Program-made: the position numbers and the translations under genes | Part shown: piece by piece, positions 1 to 6,980 of the stretch | How the letters are laid out: every line of letters starts with the position of its first letter | Position numbering within the stretch: position 1 is the stretch's first letter | From: JBEKHI01 sp050012355 | GTDB taxonomy: Bacteria > Actinomycetota > Actinomycetes > Streptosporangiales > Streptosporangiaceae | Assembly: GCA_050012355.1 (NCBI GenBank) | Contig: JBEKHI010000177.1 | Coordinates: forward strand, 1 to 15,623 | Length of the DNA: 15,623 nucleotides | Direction of reading: 5' to 3' | The notes under the pieces: generated by a model | Seen by the model: only the letters and a program-made list of their open reading frames with translations | Databases searched by the model: none | Told to the model about the DNA's origin: nothing

Positions 1-61
1 GGCTCCCCTGAACAACGCCTGCCTCGTAGATCTCATTCTGGTAATCACCGTACTGGGACAT
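1..61 (-). CDS. Lactate 2-monooxygenase-like FMN enzyme, N-terminus only (partial)
   Basis: The leftward frame starts at an ATG at 61 and runs off the left edge, leaving 20 residues, MSQYGDYQNEIYEAGVVQGS. This matches the characteristic N-terminus of lactate 2-monooxygenase and related alpha-hydroxy-acid oxidising flavoenzymes (the M. smegmatis enzyme begins with a similar GDYxNEIYxxGLxG stretch, from memory). Such enzymes oxidise L-lactate with FMN and O2 to acetate, CO2 and water. An AGAGG lies about seven bases upstream of the ATG, which supports the start. The gene is divergent from the GH27 glycosidase, so they share the 62-444 promoter region. The FMN-binding barrel and catalytic residues lie outside the window, so specificity (lactate or another 2-hydroxyacid) cannot be judged. 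Confidence 0.75.
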   Translation of the reverse strand, partial: MSQYGDYQNEIYEAGVVQGS

Positions 62-444
62 TCCCGGTCCTCTGCTCAGCCATCGACAGCCGGTGCACGT
101 TCCCCCTGAGTCAAGCGCGCCCGTGCCCGGCGGGAAAACCGCCGATCCGGGAAAGGCTCATCACCGCAGCCGATCAGGGCTGGTCAACGGCACGTACCGC
201 GCCGCTGTTCGCTGCGGCGGTTCTTCCCTGGCGGCGGACAAGCTACTGGTTAAGGGGGTCTCGTCATCCGGCTTCCGGAATGCCACTGAAGACGGTCGTG
301 CCATCACTAATCCCCATTAACGGATGGGTATTGACAAGGAATGCGCACAGGAGTTCACTCCGGATGAACGCTGAACGACACACTCCCTCAGGCGGTCGCC
401 CCGGGGGAGGGATGCCGTCCTCTTCATCGCCGAAGGGCGCCGCC
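62..444. promoter_or_regulatory. Divergent intergenic region between flavoenzyme and GH27 genes
   Basis: This is 383 bases without a convincing gene, separating two divergent starts. It holds a small GC hairpin at 128-144 (CGGCGG, GAAAA loop, CCGCCG) and a consensus -35-like TTGACA at 331-336. The best hexamer 17 bases downstream is TTCACT (354-359), a poor -10, so the promoter assignment is weak. An imperfect TCCGG-CTT-CCGGA repeat near 268-280 could be an operator. The GH27 frame stays open back to an ATG at 280, but this upstream part lacks a signal-peptide character, so it is treated as non-coding. Confidence 0.35.
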
Positions 445-2625
445 ATGCAGTGTTTCCCCGTCGCCCGCGCTAGTCGCCTCCGCCTGCTATCCGCCGCGGT
501 CGCGGCGGTCCTCGCCATCAGCGGCCTGGCCGCGGCGGACGCCGTTCCTGCCGCCGCGGAATCGAACGGCGTGGGTTCGACGCCCGCGATGGGCTGGAGC
601 AGCTGGAGTTTCATCCGGCACGATCCGACCGCCGCGGACATTGAGGCGCAGGCTGCCGCACTGGTCAGCAGCGGCCTGGCCGCTGCCGGATACGACTACG
701 TGAACGTGGATGACTTCTGGTACGACTGTCCCGGCAGCCAGGGGCCCGACGTCGACGCCTACGGCAGGTGGGTAACGAACGCGACCGAGTTCCCGCCGGG
801 TACCGATGGCGAGAACGGGATAGAAGTCGTCGCGGACTACGTGCACTCGCTCGGGCTGAAGTTCGGCCTCTACGTCACGCCGGGCATCTCGGATCAGGCG
901 GTGAACGAAAACACCCCGATCCTCGGGACGAGCTACACCGCCGACGACATCGCCACCACCACAAGCGAGAACAACTACAACTGCGGCGGCATGACGGGCA
1001 TCAACTACAGCGAGCCCGGCGCGCAGGATTTCATCAATTCCTGGGCCGATGAGCTCGCTTCCTGGGGAGTCGACTACGTCAAACTCGACGGCGTGGGCGA
1101 CTCCGACATCGCCGACGTCGAAGCCTGGTCCGCAGCGCTGGAGCAGACCGGCAGGCCGATCCACCTCGAGCTGTCCAACAGCCTGGACATCGCCAACGCC
1201 GCGACGTGGGCGGAGTACTCCAACGGCTGGCGCACCGGCGGGGACATCGAATGCTATTGCGGCACGGACGGCGCGAGCTACCCGCTGACCGACTGGTCCA
1301 ACGTCCAGTCCCGCTTCGCCCAGGTCGCACAGTGGCAGCCCTACGGCGGCCCGGGAGCATTCAACGACTACGACTCGATCGAGGTCGGCAACGGGCCGGC
1401 CGACGACGGGATCACCGACGCCGAGGCCCAGTCCCAGCTCAGCCTGTGGGCGATGGCCGCCTCACCGCTGCTCCTCGGCATCGACCTGACGAACCTGAAC
1501 TCCACCGAGCTGGGCTATCTGAAGAACGCCGCGGTCATCGCGGTGGACCAGGACGGGATCGACGCCAGTCGGATCGTCAGCAACGTCAACCAGCAGGTGT
1601 TCGCCAAAACCGAGCAGAACGGCGACGTGATCCTCGGCCTGTTCAACTACAGCGGCAGCGCGAGCCAGACCGTATCCGTCTCGCTGGCCGCCGCCGGGAT
1701 CGGCGGCAGCGCCACCGCGACCGACCTGTGGACCGGTGACGCTGCAGGAACGCTGAGCGGCACCTACAGCGTCACCCTCGGCCCGGGCGCTGTGCAGCTG
1801 CTCAAGCTCGTACCGGTATCCGGAACGGCCGGGGCCACCACGTACGACGCCGCTTCCTCATCCAGCACGCTGGCCGACGGCGCCGTCATCGCCAGCTGCA
1901 ACTCCTGCCTCGGCGGGGAGAAGGCCGGGTACGTCGGCGACGGCGGGACCCTCACCTTCAACAACGTGGACGTCTCCGCCTCCGGGAACTACGCGGTACA
2001 GATCGGCTACCTCGACGGCACCAGCGGCACCGTCGGCAGGTCGGCCACGATCACCGTCAACGGAACCGCTGTCGAGACCCTCGCCTTCACCCCGACCGGA
2101 AGCTTCCAGAACCCAGGCTCGGTCACCGTCTCACTTCCCCTGACGGCGGGGGAGAACACCGTCGAGTTCTCCAACTCCTCGGCGTACGCCCCGGACTTCG
2201 AGGACATCACGGTGCCTGCGGCCGCGACGACGTCGGTCACCGGCTACCTGGCCGCGTCCTCGTCCAATACCCTGGCCGGCGGCGCGGTGGTGCAGACGTG
2301 CGCCGCCTGCACCGGCGGGGAGAAGGTCGGCTACGTCGGCGACGGCGGGACCCTCACCTTCAACGGGGTCAGCGCGAGCTCGGCGGGCGTCTACCCAGTG
2401 CTGATCGAGTACTGCGACGGCTCCAGCGGCGATACCGGGCGGTCGGCCACGATCACCGTGAACGGCGTGGTGGTGCAGACCATCGTGTTCACGCCGACCG
2501 GAAGCTTCACCACTCCAGGGACGGTAACCGCCTACCTGCCGCTCAACGCCGGTTCCAACACCGTGGAGTTCTCAGACGCCTCCGCTTACGCTCCCGACTT
2601 CAACGGCATCACCGTCAGCCAGTAG
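445..2625 (+). CDS. Secreted GH27 glycosidase (alpha-galactosidase family) with two CBM35-like modules
   Basis: A 726-residue exported enzyme of glycoside hydrolase family 27, which removes terminal alpha-galactosyl (or beta-L-arabinopyranosyl) residues from plant polysaccharides and oligosaccharides. The start at 445 is preferred because GAAGGG lies seven bases upstream and a classic signal peptide follows directly (Arg-rich n-region, hydrophobic stretch about 14-32, Ala-rich cleavage zone near 38). The barrel begins at PAMGWSSWS (about 47-55). NVDDFW is at 87-92, the nucleophile Asp is D215 in YVKLDG, and the acid/base Asp is D267 in WRTGGDI. A beta-sandwich domain follows (about 380-455). 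Two CBM35-like modules (about 465-592 and 598-726) share GGEKxGYVGDGGTLTFN and SAYAPDF motifs. The usual DDCW motif reads DDFW, so substrate specificity is open. It appears monocistronic. Confidence 0.9.
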   Translation: MQCFPVARASRLRLLSAAVAAVLAISGLAAADAVPAAAESNGVGSTPAMGWSSWSFIRHDPTAADIEAQAAALVSSGLAAAGYDYVNVDDFWYDCPGSQGPDVDAYGRWVTNATEFPPGTDGENGIEVVADYVHSLGLKFGLYVTPGISDQAVNENTPILGTSYTADDIATTTSENNYNCGGMTGINYSEPGAQDFINSWADELASWGVDYVKLDGVGDSDIADVEAWSAALEQTGRPIHLELSNSLDIANAATWAEYSNGWRTGGDIECYCGTDGASYPLTDWSNVQSRFAQVAQWQPYGGPGAFNDYDSIEVGNGPADDGITDAEAQSQLSLWAMAASPLLLGIDLTNLNSTELGYLKNAAVIAVDQDGIDASRIVSNVNQQVFAKTEQNGDVILGLFNYSGSASQTVSVSLAAAGIGGSATATDLWTGDAAGTLSGTYSVTLGPGAVQLLKLVPVSGTAGATTYDAASSSSTLADGAVIASCNSCLGGEKAGYVGDGGTLTFNNVDVSASGNYAVQIGYLDGTSGTVGRSATITVNGTAVETLAFTPTGSFQNPGSVTVSLPLTAGENTVEFSNSSAYAPDFEDITVPAAATTSVTGYLAASSSNTLAGGAVVQTCAACTGGEKVGYVGDGGTLTFNGVSASSAGVYPVLIEYCDGSSGDTGRSATITVNGVVVQTIVFTPTGSFTTPGTVTAYLPLNAGSNTVEFSDASAYAPDFNGITVSQ
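1837..2622 (+). repeat. Tandem duplication of a CBM35-like module within the GH27 gene
   Basis: Two units of roughly 380-390 bases (about 1837-2219 and 2236-2622) encode homologous beta-sandwich modules of about 128 residues. Long stretches are nearly identical at DNA level, for example around 1915-1962 and 2318-2366 (GGEKxGYVGDGGTLTFN) and 2038-2057 and 2440-2460 (GRSATITVNG). Such conservation suggests a fairly recent internal duplication or gene conversion. Both units keep the YVGDGG and SAYAPDF motifs, so both are probably functional binding modules. Confidence 0.8.
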
Positions 2626-2673
2626 CCGGGTGCGCTACGGCCTGAATGCCGATCTGAAGGCGGCGTCCGCCAC

Positions 2674-2695
2674 GCCCGGCTGCGGCTAGCCGGGC
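2674..2695 (+). terminator. Stem-loop after GH27 gene, likely terminator
   Basis: GCCCGGCT (2674-2681), a six-base loop, then AGCCGGGC (2688-2695) form a perfect 8-bp GC-rich stem 48 bases beyond the GH27 stop. There is no T-tract, which is common for actinobacterial terminator hairpins. Confidence 0.5.
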
Positions 2696-2880
2696 CAACT
2701 CCTCCAGGCCATCATGGCCGCCATCACCGAAGGTGACCACGGCTAGCCGTATTCGTCGCGAAGAGGCGCCGAACGCCGAATATTTACCATTGCGATCGGC
2801 GATAAATTCCTGATCGTGGCGCAGGCAGATCACCCTGATCTGGGCGTAGCGCGGTCAGCCTGGGTCCTCCAGGCCAGGCT

Positions 2881-3029
2881 TTAGTCCAGATGGTCGTCGT
2901 GTCCGGCTCGTGGATTTGCCAGGTCAGGGAACTCCTCCCGCACGATGCCATCGCCTGCGCCTCCAGCACCTGCACTTCCTCCTGAGCGATCTGCCATACG
3001 ACGGACCAGTCAACGCTGAAGTACTCGCG
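2881..3029 (-). pseudogene. Possible frame-broken remnant or tail of a small protein
   Basis: Reading leftward from 3029, one frame gives REYFSVDWSVVWQIAQEEVQ and continues VLEAQA. A one-base shift near 2958-2962 then gives DGIVREEFPDLANPRAG and ends HDDHLD at a stop at 2881-2883. The joined product would be about 49 residues, amphipathic and acidic, much more protein-like than either frame alone. No start codon with a ribosome binding site was found for the first segment, which follows an in-frame stop. An alternative is a 38-residue peptide from an ATG near 2995 in the second frame. No family was recognised, and the join is an inference. Confidence 0.25.
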
Positions 3030-3116
3030 TCAATTAGCATCGGAGCCATTTACGTGATTTCCCCCGCGATGGGCGCTATTCGTGACCTATTCCGGTCTCG
3101 CGCCCGCTCGCCAGGA

Positions 3117-3410
3117 TTATTTCCTGGGCCGCCCCGAATCGGCGTCCGGGTCGTGAGCGTTCGGGGCGATGGGGCCGAGATCAGCGGCGCCCAGGTCATC
3201 GATGCCGCCGATCAGTTCGAACTCGTCCGCGTCCGGCTCATCCGGGCCCACGCCGCCATCCGGACTCACGCCGCCATCGCCGGCTGGCTGAGCGACGGGC
3301 TGGCGTAGCCGCACGACTTGCTTGTGATCTGCCTGGCGGGTCCAGGGCTCGGTGACATCTACATCTTCGGGCGTCGCATGCGGTTCGCGCCTTGCCGTGT
3401 TCTGGCTCAT
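3117..3410 (-). CDS. Small acidic hypothetical protein
   Basis: A 97-residue protein whose start is strongly supported: the leftward strand reads GGAGG, five bases, then ATG at 3410. Codons have a normal G/C-rich third position. The protein has no cysteine, no membrane segment and no signal peptide. Its N-terminal half is mixed charge (MSQNTARREP, then DVDVTEPW). The middle has a short GDGG-VSPDGGVGPD repeat, and the tail is acidic (DEFELIGGIDDLGAADLG) with a basic end, GRPRK. It looks soluble and partly disordered. I do not recognise the family. A precursor peptide of a modified-peptide system was considered because of size and the acidic FEL-containing stretch, but there is no cysteine core and no modifying enzyme nearby. 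A frame on the other strand (2910-3308) is also open but lacks a ribosome binding site. Confidence 0.5.
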   Translation of the reverse strand: MSQNTARREPHATPEDVDVTEPWTRQADHKQVVRLRQPVAQPAGDGGVSPDGGVGPDEPDADEFELIGGIDDLGAADLGPIAPNAHDPDADSGRPRK

Positions 3411-3936
3411 TATTTCCTCCGCTGCCGGCTGTCTGCAAAGCCGACGCTGATTACCTGCCCGGTCCTACGGCGCCTTAACGGGAGGAATCTTCCGGGGCAA
3501 GCGGCGAGGAGCGGAACTGCCGGAGCCGGTGAAGGATCTGGTCCGGTATCCGCTCGATGATGACGCCCTGGCTGCCCTGCAGCTGGCCACAAGCAATACG
3601 CTGCCGAACGCAGAGATGACAGCCGATGTCCGGACGCTGCTGTCTGGGCCAGGATGACGGTAACGGCATAAGCTCACGACAGGGCCTACAGGCCGGGCAT
3701 GTGGCGGCCTGAAGCCACTGACCCGCCGCACCAGCCAGACCACCTGAATCACGTCGCCGCTCGGTAAGCGGCCTGTGGTGGCACTGACGAGATCCCGGGA
3801 CTGTCCGGCCTGCCCGGGCAAGCCTGATTCCTCACCAGCTCCGGTAACCGGCGCGGCGTAGGTTTCTTCAGATTCGCCCGTGCCCGGACTCCTGCTGTTC
3901 CGGCCATCGATGTGCCGCACCTGCGAGAATGTCCGT
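3411..3936. other. Gene-poor stretch between small protein and YchJ gene
   Basis: About 525 bases upstream of both the leftward small gene and the rightward YchJ gene. Apart from the ribosome binding site at about 3416-3420 and the fragment at 3451-3657, I see no gene with a credible start. Several frames are open on both strands, which is expected at this G+C content. Confidence 0.3.
3451..3657 (+). pseudogene. Open fragment resembling a protein C-terminus, no start
   Basis: After an in-frame stop at 3448-3450, this frame is open for 68 codons. Its second half reads VKDLVRYPLDDDALAALQLA and then TSNTLPNAEMTADVRTLLSG, with balanced composition and no Arg/Pro-rich shadow-frame character. The only usable start is a GTG at 3529 with a weak GGAG three bases upstream, giving 42 residues. 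It could be a tiny gene, the tail of a decayed gene whose upstream part is lost, or a chance frame. No family recognised. Confidence 0.25.
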
Positions 3937-4314
3937 ATGGACGGACGGGCGTGTCCTTGCGGCCTCGGGGACGATTACGCGTCATGCTGCGGGCGGCTCC
4001 ACGCGGGCGGGCTGGCGCCGACCGCTGAGTCGCTGATGCGTTCCCGCTACAGTGCATTCGCCGTTGGCGACGCCGGTTACCTGCTGCGTACCTGGCATCC
4101 GTCAGGTCGTCCGCGGGCCCTCAGCCTTGACCCGGCGCTGCGGTGGACCCGCCTGGCTGTCCTGGAAACGCGTGACGGCGGTCTCTTCGACGCCACCGGC
4201 ACGGTCCGGTTCCGTGCCCTGTACGTCCAGCAGGGGAAGCGCGGGGTCCTCGCGGAGACAAGCGGGTTCGTCCGGCAAGACAGGAACTGGACCTACCTCG
4301 GCCCCACTGACTGA
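3937..4314 (+). CDS. YchJ-family (UPF0225) SEC-C-type zinc-binding protein
   Basis: A 125-residue protein of the YchJ family, matching the usual family length when started at the ATG at 3937. The N-terminus carries the SEC-C-like metal motif CPCGxxxxYxxCCGRLH (residues about 5-22). Then comes the conserved APTAESLMRSRYSAF block (about 28-42), GDAGYLLRTWHPS, and an NTF2-like beta-rich region ending in DRNWTYLGPTD. The role is not established; the zinc motif resembles that at the SecA C-terminus. The frame extends back to 3880, but the added residues do not fit the family. No strong ribosome binding site precedes 3937. Instead GAGAAT lies exactly six bases upstream, consistent with a leaderless transcript. 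Confidence 0.88.
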   Translation: MDGRACPCGLGDDYASCCGRLHAGGLAPTAESLMRSRYSAFAVGDAGYLLRTWHPSGRPRALSLDPALRWTRLAVLETRDGGLFDATGTVRFRALYVQQGKRGVLAETSGFVRQDRNWTYLGPTD

Positions 4315-4372
4315 GGGACCTTCCTCCCGCGCTATCGACACGCTAGACCATCCGGGGAAACGACTCCAGATC

Positions 4373-4387
4373 GCCGAATATTTCGGC
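4373..4387. repeat. Short inverted repeat GCCGAA-TAT-TTCGGC
   Basis: A perfect 6-bp inverted repeat with a 3-base centre, 59 bases past the YchJ stop and about 300 bases before the next gene. It may be a weak terminator hairpin for the YchJ gene or an operator half of the regulatory gap. Confidence 0.35.
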
Positions 4388-4405
4388 TACCTTGGGCTAA
4401 TTATC

Positions 4406-4442
4406 CACGCGTGACTTGGGTGCATAACATCCCGTTATGCAC
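4406..4442. promoter_or_regulatory. Candidate operator: CACGCGTG palindrome plus 9-bp inverted repeat
   Basis: GTGCATAAC (4420-4428), ATCCC, GTTATGCAC (4434-4442) is a perfect 9-bp inverted repeat with a 5-base centre. An 8-bp palindrome CACGCGTG (4406-4413) lies immediately before it. The AT-rich arms stand out in this G+C-rich sequence. Arm length and spacing fit a dimeric repressor site (TetR, MarR or GntR type). It lies 239 bases upstream of the MDMPI-like gene, which is far for a simple operator, so an unannotated small transcript may start here. Confidence 0.45.
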
Positions 4443-4680
4443 GCGCCCGTGGAGCCATGTAGGCCACAAATTAGCCTCGATTCGCGGTCAGGTAAGTGAG
4501 CTGAGGTTACCGGGGAGTGGTCTCGGGTTCGGCGAAGCATACGTCGATGAGGGCGACGTGATGGCTGCGCAGATTCAGCCTGCAACTGACGGCGGCGGCG
4601 CGTAATGACGTTGGCAGCACAGTCATGCTTTTATAGCAGCAGGGCAGGGCTGTGGCATTCACGTCGTTGGGAGGGCTGCG
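4443..4680. promoter_or_regulatory. Upstream region with candidate promoter for MDMPI-like gene
   Basis: A plausible sigma-70-type promoter is TTGGCA (4611-4616), 15 bases, then TATAGC (4632-4637), giving a leader of roughly 37 bases. The leader holds a good GGGAGGG ribosome binding site at about 4670-4675. No coding frame in the rest of this stretch has a convincing start. Confidence 0.35.
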
Positions 4681-5415
4681 GTGACGGTTACGGTCGTTGA
4701 CGACTATGCCGCCGAAGCGGTACGGCTGGAGGACATCCTCGGCCTGCTGACCGAGGCGCAGTGGCTGACGGAGTCGGGTGCTAGTGGCTGGTCGGTCGCC
4801 GACGTGGTGCTGCACTTGGCACAGTCCGATGAGGGCGTTGCGGCCAGCGCGAGCGGTGCGGACCCTCGGGAAGGCGCCGCTGCGGCAGGCACTGTCGATG
4901 ACTGGGCGGCCCAGATGGTGGATGCGGAACGGGCCGCGCCGACGCAGGTTCTCACACGGTGGCGGCGGGCACGCGAGGTGGCGGTGGAGGCTCTGCGGGC
5001 CGCCGATCCGCAAGTGTCGCTGCAGTGGGTAACCGGGTCGATGAAGCCCGCCACACTGGCGACCACGCGGCTGGCCGAGTACTGGGCGCACGGCCTGGAC
5101 ATCACCGGGCCGCTCGGCATCGACTTCCCCGACACCAGCCGGCTGCGGCACATCGCCTGGCTAGCGCACCGGACGCTGCCGTACGCACTCTCGCTGGCCG
5201 GCGCAACGCCGGCGGCGGTGCGCTGCTCGCTGACGGCGCCGGATGGGGTGACCAGGTGGACCTTCGGTCCTGACGACGCCGGATCAGAGATCAGCGGAAC
5301 GGCCGGGGCCTTCTGCCGGGTGGCCGCTCAGCGCCTCGACCCGGTGGCGTCAGGCCTGCGAGCCACCGGCCCGCATGGCGCCACCGTCCTCCGCGTCGTC
5401 CGGACCTACGCGTAA
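4681..5415 (+). CDS. TIGR03084-like metal-binding protein, mycothiol-dependent isomerase fold
   Basis: A 244-residue protein of the DinB/MDMPI superfamily (TIGR03084 type). The family relates to mycothiol-dependent maleylpyruvate isomerase and other thiol-dependent transferases of actinobacteria. The start is a GTG with GGGAGGG five bases upstream. The N-terminal four-helix bundle (about 8-145) contains the three expected divalent-metal ligands: H45 in VVLHLAQSD, and E133 and H137 in LAEYWAHGLD. The C-terminal part (about 150-244) is the alpha/beta domain seen in this family (LRHIAWLAHRTLPYA, later DDAGSEISGTAGAFCRVAAQ). The actual substrate is unknown, and no gentisate- or maleylpyruvate-pathway gene is adjacent. 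Its stop overlaps the convergent methyltransferase stop by ten bases. Confidence 0.85.
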   Translation: MTVTVVDDYAAEAVRLEDILGLLTEAQWLTESGASGWSVADVVLHLAQSDEGVAASASGADPREGAAAAGTVDDWAAQMVDAERAAPTQVLTRWRRAREVAVEALRAADPQVSLQWVTGSMKPATLATTRLAEYWAHGLDITGPLGIDFPDTSRLRHIAWLAHRTLPYALSLAGATPAAVRCSLTAPDGVTRWTFGPDDAGSEISGTAGAFCRVAAQRLDPVASGLRATGPHGATVLRVVRTYA

Positions 5416-6314
5416 CAGGCACTGTCACGGAACGCCCTGTCGGCTATGGGCTGGCCCCGGGGTACAGGAACTTTCGCCCGGACGGCGCTATCGGCCGGTA
5501 ACGGCTTACGAGCGACTACGGCGTACATGTTGGCCGCTGCGGGGTCATCCGTGATGCGGGATCCGGGATCCGGGCGCCAGAGCGGTCCCCACACCAGGCC
5601 AGGATCGACGATGTCGAGTCCGCTGAGCAGCGCCAGGATTTCATCGCGGCTGCGCGGCCGGGCACTGGTGGTGGTCTGTTCGTAGATCCCCTGCACGGCC
5701 GCTGCCTTAGGAATCGCATCCGGATGCCGATCGGCCGTGGCGTGGGAGATCACCAGGTAACTTCCCGGTGCCAGTGGCTCGAGGAGCTGGGTGACCAGCG
5801 GTCCGGCATCACCACCGACGAAATGGACGACGGCCAGCAGCATGACGGCGACTGGCTCATCCTCCAGGCGGATCAGGTCACGCAACTCCGTGTCGCCGAG
5901 GATCGCGGCTGGCTCTAGCAAGTCGCGCTGGATGATCGCGGTGCCGCCGACACTGTTCAGCATGTCCCTGCCGTGTGCGAGCACGACCGGATCGTGGTCC
6001 ACGTAGACGACCCGGATGTCCGGGTCGATGGCCTGGGCGACCTCGTGCACGTTGCCGTCGGCAGGCAGGCCTGTCCCGATGTCGATGAACTGCCGGATGC
6101 CGCATCCGGTCACCAGGCAGCGGACAACCCGGTGCAAGAAGGCACGATTCTCCCTCGCGAAGAGCAGGACTCCGGGGCTGGCCTCGATGATGTGCTCAGC
6201 CGCTTCCCGGTCGGCGGGATAGTTATCCTTGCCGCCGAGGAAGTAGTTGTACATCCGGGCCGGGCTCGGCACGTCCGGCCGGAACGTCGTGCGCCAGTCA
6301 TCACCGATGCTCAC
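5406..6314 (-). CDS. SAM-dependent methyltransferase, DUF574/SAV2177 type
   Basis: A 302-residue class I methyltransferase of the expanded actinobacterial DUF574 (Methyltransf_19) family; substrates of most members are unknown. The GTG at 6314 is preferred because GAGG sits eight bases upstream and it places PSPARMYNYFLGGKDNYPAD (about 16-35), the family signature, near the N-terminus. An in-frame ATG at 6344 has no ribosome binding site. SAM-binding motif I is FIDIGTGLP (76-84), motif II is VYVDHDP (103-109), and VAVMLLAVVHFVGG (155-168) forms the next conserved strand. The C-terminal domain keeps YLVISHATAD and the late LVWGPLWRPD block. It is convergent with the MDMPI-like gene, with both stop codons inside one palindromic TACGCGTA. 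Confidence 0.9.
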   Translation of the reverse strand: MSIGDDWRTTFRPDVPSPARMYNYFLGGKDNYPADREAAEHIIEASPGVLLFARENRAFLHRVVRCLVTGCGIRQFIDIGTGLPADGNVHEVAQAIDPDIRVVYVDHDPVVLAHGRDMLNSVGGTAIIQRDLLEPAAILGDTELRDLIRLEDEPVAVMLLAVVHFVGGDAGPLVTQLLEPLAPGSYLVISHATADRHPDAIPKAAAVQGIYEQTTTSARPRSRDEILALLSGLDIVDPGLVWGPLWRPDPGSRITDDPAAANMYAVVARKPLPADSAVRAKVPVPRGQPIADRAFRDSACYA

Positions 6315-6734
6315 TAAGAGATCCTCACGCGAGACAGAGACCATGCACCCGGGGCCGGTCAGCGGCCGCGAAGCACGGCGCGGACAGGTACGCGCCAGCC
6401 TCCGGCACGCGCCCGGGTCCCGCTTCACCTCCGGTCGGCTTTCGGCCACGTTCCCCACGCCCAGCGCCTGGCGGCAGTACCCGGCGATCCGGACCAGACC
6501 GGGCTGACCGCGGCCGCTGGCCATCGCCATCGATTACGCGCAGATCAACCATTCCCGAGCGGCTCTGGCACGACGAAACGTTCCGCTAGGAAACGTCATA
6601 TCGGAGGATCTTGCGCGACGGCAGCAGGCTCGGATGGCGCCGATCGCTTACGAGCGTTCGGGGCACGTGTCCGGCAGTCGGCACATCCGCGCACCGATCG
6701 CCCAGCACTGCTCGCACGAGGTCACTGGCCGGAT

Positions 6735-6753
6735 CCTCATCACGCAGATGAGG
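6735..6753. repeat. Perfect 7-bp inverted repeat CCTCATC-ACGCA-GATGAGG
   Basis: Two perfect 7-bp arms (6735-6741 and 6747-6753) with a 5-base loop in the otherwise unexplained gap. It could be an operator or a small hairpin. It has no T-tract, so it is not a typical terminator. Confidence 0.35.
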
Positions 6754-6968
6754 GCGTTCATGGTATGGCGGTCAGTGCACGAGCATGCCTACCACGCGAT
6801 CTCGACCTGTGATTGACTCATGACCGACCGGTACCACGACGACGCTCTGGCTCTGGGCTCAGCAAGATGAGGGGCGGGCAGTGGCCTGGCAGAGTGCGGA
6901 ACAGCGTGCGGTGCCTGGCTGGTTGTGTAATCCAACGGTGGTTTCGGTTTTCAAGCGTGGTCCGCGAC

Positions 6969-6974
6969 TAAGAT
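6969..6974 (+). promoter_or_regulatory. -10 element of leaderless Uma2 transcript
   Basis: TAAGAT fits the TANNNT -10 consensus and ends exactly six bases before the GTG start at 6981. There is no ribosome binding site between it and the start. This geometry predicts transcription starting at the first base of the start codon. The -35 region (TTTTCA around 6950) is only a weak match. Confidence 0.5.
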
Positions 6975-6980
6975 GAAGCC

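Larger units (their letters stand above)
6315..6980. other. Gene-free stretch with inverted repeat
   Basis: 666 bases separating the divergent methyltransferase and Uma2 genes. The leftward methyltransferase frame stays open to 6530, but without family resemblance or ribosome binding site. A 60-codon rightward frame at 6634-6816 has no supporting signal. It contains a perfect 7-bp inverted repeat at 6735-6753, two GAAACGT direct repeats near 6577 and 6590, and the Uma2 promoter at its right end. It may hold decayed coding sequence, but nothing recognisable. Confidence 0.35.

Noticed and set aside
280..444. Upstream extension of the GH27 gene to an ATG at 280 or 412
   Set aside because: The added residues precede and would spoil a classic signal peptide. 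The GGAGG before 412 is only one base from that ATG. The 445 start has correctly spaced GAAGGG.
2910..3308. Rightward 132-codon frame opposite the small acidic gene
   Set aside because: It has no ribosome binding site and an Arg/His/Leu-rich start, while the opposite strand has GGAGG-N5-ATG. A middle segment (GAIYVISPAMGAIRDLF) is protein-like, so the rejection is not absolute.
3117..3410. Interpretation of the small acidic protein as a lanthipeptide or similar precursor
   Set aside because: There is no cysteine, no Ser/Thr/Cys-rich core, and no lanthionine synthetase, radical SAM or ATP-grasp gene in the window.
4411..4605. Rightward 64-codon frame starting inside the inverted-repeat region
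   Set aside because: The GTG start falls within the CACGCGTG palindrome, with no ribosome binding site and no family resemblance.
6315..6530. Methyltransferase start further upstream (6344 or 6530)
   Set aside because: Neither has a ribosome binding site, and the added residues are Arg-rich without family resemblance. The GTG at 6314 has GAGG at eight bases.
6634..6816. Rightward 60-codon frame in the gap before Uma2
   Set aside because: The GGAGGA at about 6602 is about 25 bases from its ATG, too far, and the product is His/Arg-rich without motifs.
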